Below are positions 62,356 to 64,000 of a DNA stretch of 64,000 nt, in pieces. The notes below the pieces were generated by a model. The model searched no databases. It was not told where the DNA came from and worked only from the letters and a program-made list of their open reading frames with translations. The stretch's first letter is position 1. Each line of letters begins with the position of its first letter. Made by a program: the position numbers and the translations under genes. The stretch lies in NCBI RefSeq assembly GCF_038561965.1, contig NZ_CP139348.1, positions 3,534,001 to 3,598,000 on the forward strand. The letters are read 5' to 3'. Source of the DNA: Stutzerimonas stutzeri (GTDB lineage: Bacteria; Pseudomonadota; Gammaproteobacteria; Pseudomonadales; Pseudomonadaceae).

Positions 62356-63132
62356 CTACTGGGCATAGCCCGGACTTTGTGCATCCAGCTTGCGCAGCAG
62401 GCCTGGCCACGCCAACGCGCCGCCCATGCCCGAACGGGTGCGGGTCACGCCCGCCGCCATGGCCTTGGCACCGGCCAGGATCTGCTCAGGAATCGCGATG
62501 AGTTCGGCGCCGCCACTCTGGGCCATGACCTGAATTTCGCAGGCGCGCTGAAAGATGAACATCATCAGAAAAGTGTCGGCGACGCTGCCACCGCAGGTCA
62601 GCAGACCATGGTTGTGCAACAGCATGAAGCCGGTTTCGCCCAGATCGACCTGTAGCCGCGCCTTCTCGTCGTGATTCAGCGCGACACCTTCATATCCATG
62701 AGTCGAAAGGCTGGCCAGCACGAACAATGACTGCTGGCTGATCGGCAACACGCCCTGCCGCTGCGCCGAGACCGCCACCCCAGCCGCGGTATGGGTGTGC
62801 ATGACACAGGCCACGTCGTGCCGTACCTCATGCACCGCACTGTGGATGGTGTAGCCAGCCGGATTGATCTCGTACGGGCTGTCCATCACCTTGTTGCCGG
62901 CCAGGTCGACCTTGACCAAGCTCGAAGCGGTGATTTCGTGAAACATCAGCCCGTAAGGATTGATCAGAAAATGATCGGTGTCGGGGATCTTGGCCGAGAT
63001 ATGCGTGAAGATCAGATCATCCCAACCATGCAGAGCGACCAGCCTGTAGCAGGCCGCCAGATCGACCCGCGCCTGCCATTCGGCAGGGCTGACCTGGGAT
63101 TCCAGTGAAGGCAAGGTATGCAGCGCAGTCAT
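62356..63132 (-). CDS. Class II aldolase/adducin-domain protein
   Basis: A 258-residue protein of the class II aldolase fold. Zinc-ligand histidines fit CVMHTHTAAGVAV and the later LLHNHGLLTCG; the N-terminal WQARVDLAACYRLVALHGWDDLIFTHIS is typical of the adducin-like branch, which is used on varied sugar phosphates or unknown substrates. No pathway gene is next to it, so the substrate is undetermined. The start at 63132 follows AAGAGG. It ends 15 bases from the convergent AcpH-like gene. Confidence 0.86.
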   Translation of the reverse strand: MTALHTLPSLESQVSPAEWQARVDLAACYRLVALHGWDDLIFTHISAKIPDTDHFLINPYGLMFHEITASSLVKVDLAGNKVMDSPYEINPAGYTIHSAVHEVRHDVACVMHTHTAAGVAVSAQRQGVLPISQQSLFVLASLSTHGYEGVALNHDEKARLQVDLGETGFMLLHNHGLLTCGGSVADTFLMMFIFQRACEIQVMAQSGGAELIAIPEQILAGAKAMAAGVTRTRSGMGGALAWPGLLRKLDAQSPGYAQ

Positions 63133-63236
63133 CAGGCACCTCTTCTTATTGTCGTGACGATGCCTGGGATTCTAGCCAGAGCTGCCCTCGCCGACAGTTG
63201 CCCTTGCAGCCAGGCCGCTGACCTGGCGAGCCACTG

Positions 63237-63689
63237 TCAGGCGCGCAAGGCGGCGGCGAAGGCCTCCAGCCATGGCTCCGCATCGGTTTCCGGGGTGACC
63301 GTCTCGCTGGCGTCCAGACGCAGCATCTCAGTCACCTCACGTACGCCCAGCTCGGCGTAGAGCTCGCGAATCAGTTCTCCACCACCACAGAACGTGTCGC
63401 CGTAACTGGCGTCGCCCAGCGCGATGACGCCGCCAGGCAGCCCGCTCCAGGCAGGGAATTGATCGCGAATGGTCGAGTACAGCGGCATGAAGCTATCTGG
63501 CAGCTCCCCCATGCCGGTGGTGGAGCTCACCACCAGCAACGCTTCTGGCGCAAAGTCGAGAATCTGCTGCAGCTGCGCACGAGGATCGTGCCAGGTATCG
63601 AAACCGGCAGTCTTCAGCTGGTGTTCGGCGTGACGGGCGACATCTTCGGCAGTGCCGTAGACGCTTGCGGAAAGAATGGCGACTTTCAT
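63237..63689 (-). CDS. MioC-type flavodoxin
   Basis: A 150-residue FMN protein. The phosphate loop is SASVYGTAEDVARHAE, the ring-contact loops are STTGMGELPDSFMP and LGDASYGDTFCGGGE; this is the MioC/short-flavodoxin type. It is an electron carrier for enzymes such as biotin synthase in other bacteria; the partner here is unknown. The start is ATG 63689 (MKVAILSASVYG); the open frame upstream is not conserved. Divergent from the gene at the right edge. Confidence 0.92.
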   Translation of the reverse strand: MKVAILSASVYGTAEDVARHAEHQLKTAGFDTWHDPRAQLQQILDFAPEALLVVSSTTGMGELPDSFMPLYSTIRDQFPAWSGLPGGVIALGDASYGDTFCGGGELIRELYAELGVREVTEMLRLDASETVTPETDAEPWLEAFAAALRA

Positions 63690-63917
63690 GTGCGCTCCAG
63701 GGCAATCAAAGCCGCACATTATGCCGCAATCCCGCCATCCGAGGCTTCCAGCCCTTCGGCCGATGCCGCACGTCCAGAAAAACAGGCGCGCACGGAACTG
63801 CGGCCGCGCAGGCTTGTCATAGGGCCGATTGCCCCACCGCTGCCATTCCGGCCGCAAGCGCAACGCGGTTCTGCCGCAGCGCCAAGTGGAGGGGACTTTC
63901 CCTCCGAGGGTGTCCGC

Positions 63918-64000
63918 ATGGCGGAAGATACGATACTCAGCAAAGACGAACTGTCCTTCATACGCAAGCTGATGCAGCGCAACGGCGGCAACGCGCCGGA
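63918..64000 (+). CDS. Unidentified gene, cut by the right edge
   Basis: An ATG at 63918, about six bases after GAGGGT, opens a frame that runs to the end of the window. The 27 residues seen begin MAEDTILSKDELSFIRKLMQ, an acidic, probably helical start. This is too short to name a family. It is divergent from the flavodoxin gene. Confidence 0.55.
   Translation, partial: MAEDTILSKDELSFIRKLMQRNGGNAP

Overview
The window is a dense, GC-rich (roughly 60%, judged by eye) stretch of gammaproteobacterial chromosome that looks like Pseudomonas sensu lato, possibly the stutzeri lineage. The clues are an MvaT-type H-NS protein, a GDP-mannose enzyme almost identical in motifs to AlgA, a 521-residue Aer receptor of the Pseudomonas type, an olsBA ornithine-lipid pair, and gene orders familiar from pseudomonads (hom-thrC/dsbC/xerD; rpsP-rimM-trmD-rplS with ffh; the sadC-type locus between pyk and fumarase). 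These comparisons are from memory; no search was run. No rRNA, tRNA, CRISPR array, insertion sequence, phage or integrase cargo was recognised. The only tyrosine recombinase is the housekeeping XerD.

Layout. 1-1.6 kb: end of pyrC (cut by the left edge) overlapping rnt. 1.7-7 kb, minus strand: thrC, hom (TTG start), a GFA-type zinc protein behind a 15-bp hairpin, dsbC and xerD. 7-10.7 kb, minus: the ribosomal operon rpsP-rimM-trmD-rplS and ffh. 10.9-13 kb, plus: a CcsA-like membrane protein and a CorB-type transporter. 13-17.4 kb: purT, a Cys4 mini-protein, a gamma-carbonic anhydrase, two Nudix hydrolases, an L,D-transpeptidase and a YqfO-like protein. 17.5-21.4 kb: purL. 21.5-25.8 kb, minus: the amino-acid ABC transporter aapJQMP. 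26-28.7 kb, plus: a carboxylesterase, rhlB and a 54-residue membrane protein. 28.7-32.6 kb, minus: moaCDE, a PIN-PhoH ATPase and a CDF metal exporter. 32.7-36.3 kb, plus: yaaA, a solitary algA-like gene after a 786-bp gap, and a small hypothetical gene. 36.3-39 kb, minus: a HerA-like ATPase, a small partner ORF and purU. 39.2-41.2 kb: mvaT convergent with sbcB.

41.5-48.2 kb, plus: a tight six-gene operon RDD - SpoIIM-like - DUF4129 - DUF4350 - MoxR ATPase - DUF58, in which every gene overlaps the next. This is the least understood system in the window and the best candidate for new biology. 48.2-49.5 kb, minus: a PilZ protein, a DUF4124 protein and a lipoprotein. 49.7-55 kb: pyk, then (minus) an Fe-S flavin reductase overlapping a membrane diguanylate cyclase, then fumarase. 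55-59 kb, minus: aer, a VF530-type DNA-binding protein, a PfpI/DJ-1 protein and a phospholipase-D-type cardiolipin synthase. 59-62.3 kb: a short acyl-CoA-dehydrogenase-like protein divergent from olsB-olsA, then an AcpH-like phosphodiesterase. 62.3-64 kb: a class II aldolase-like protein, a MioC-type flavodoxin and the start of a gene cut by the right edge.

Most of the window is core metabolism. Common themes are one-carbon and purine supply (purT, purU, purL), translation, envelope lipids, and two c-di-GMP-related proteins (a cyclase and a PilZ receptor) about 4 kb apart. Many listed start codons were moved inward from the longest ORF on the basis of Shine-Dalgarno position and family N-termini; each case is stated.
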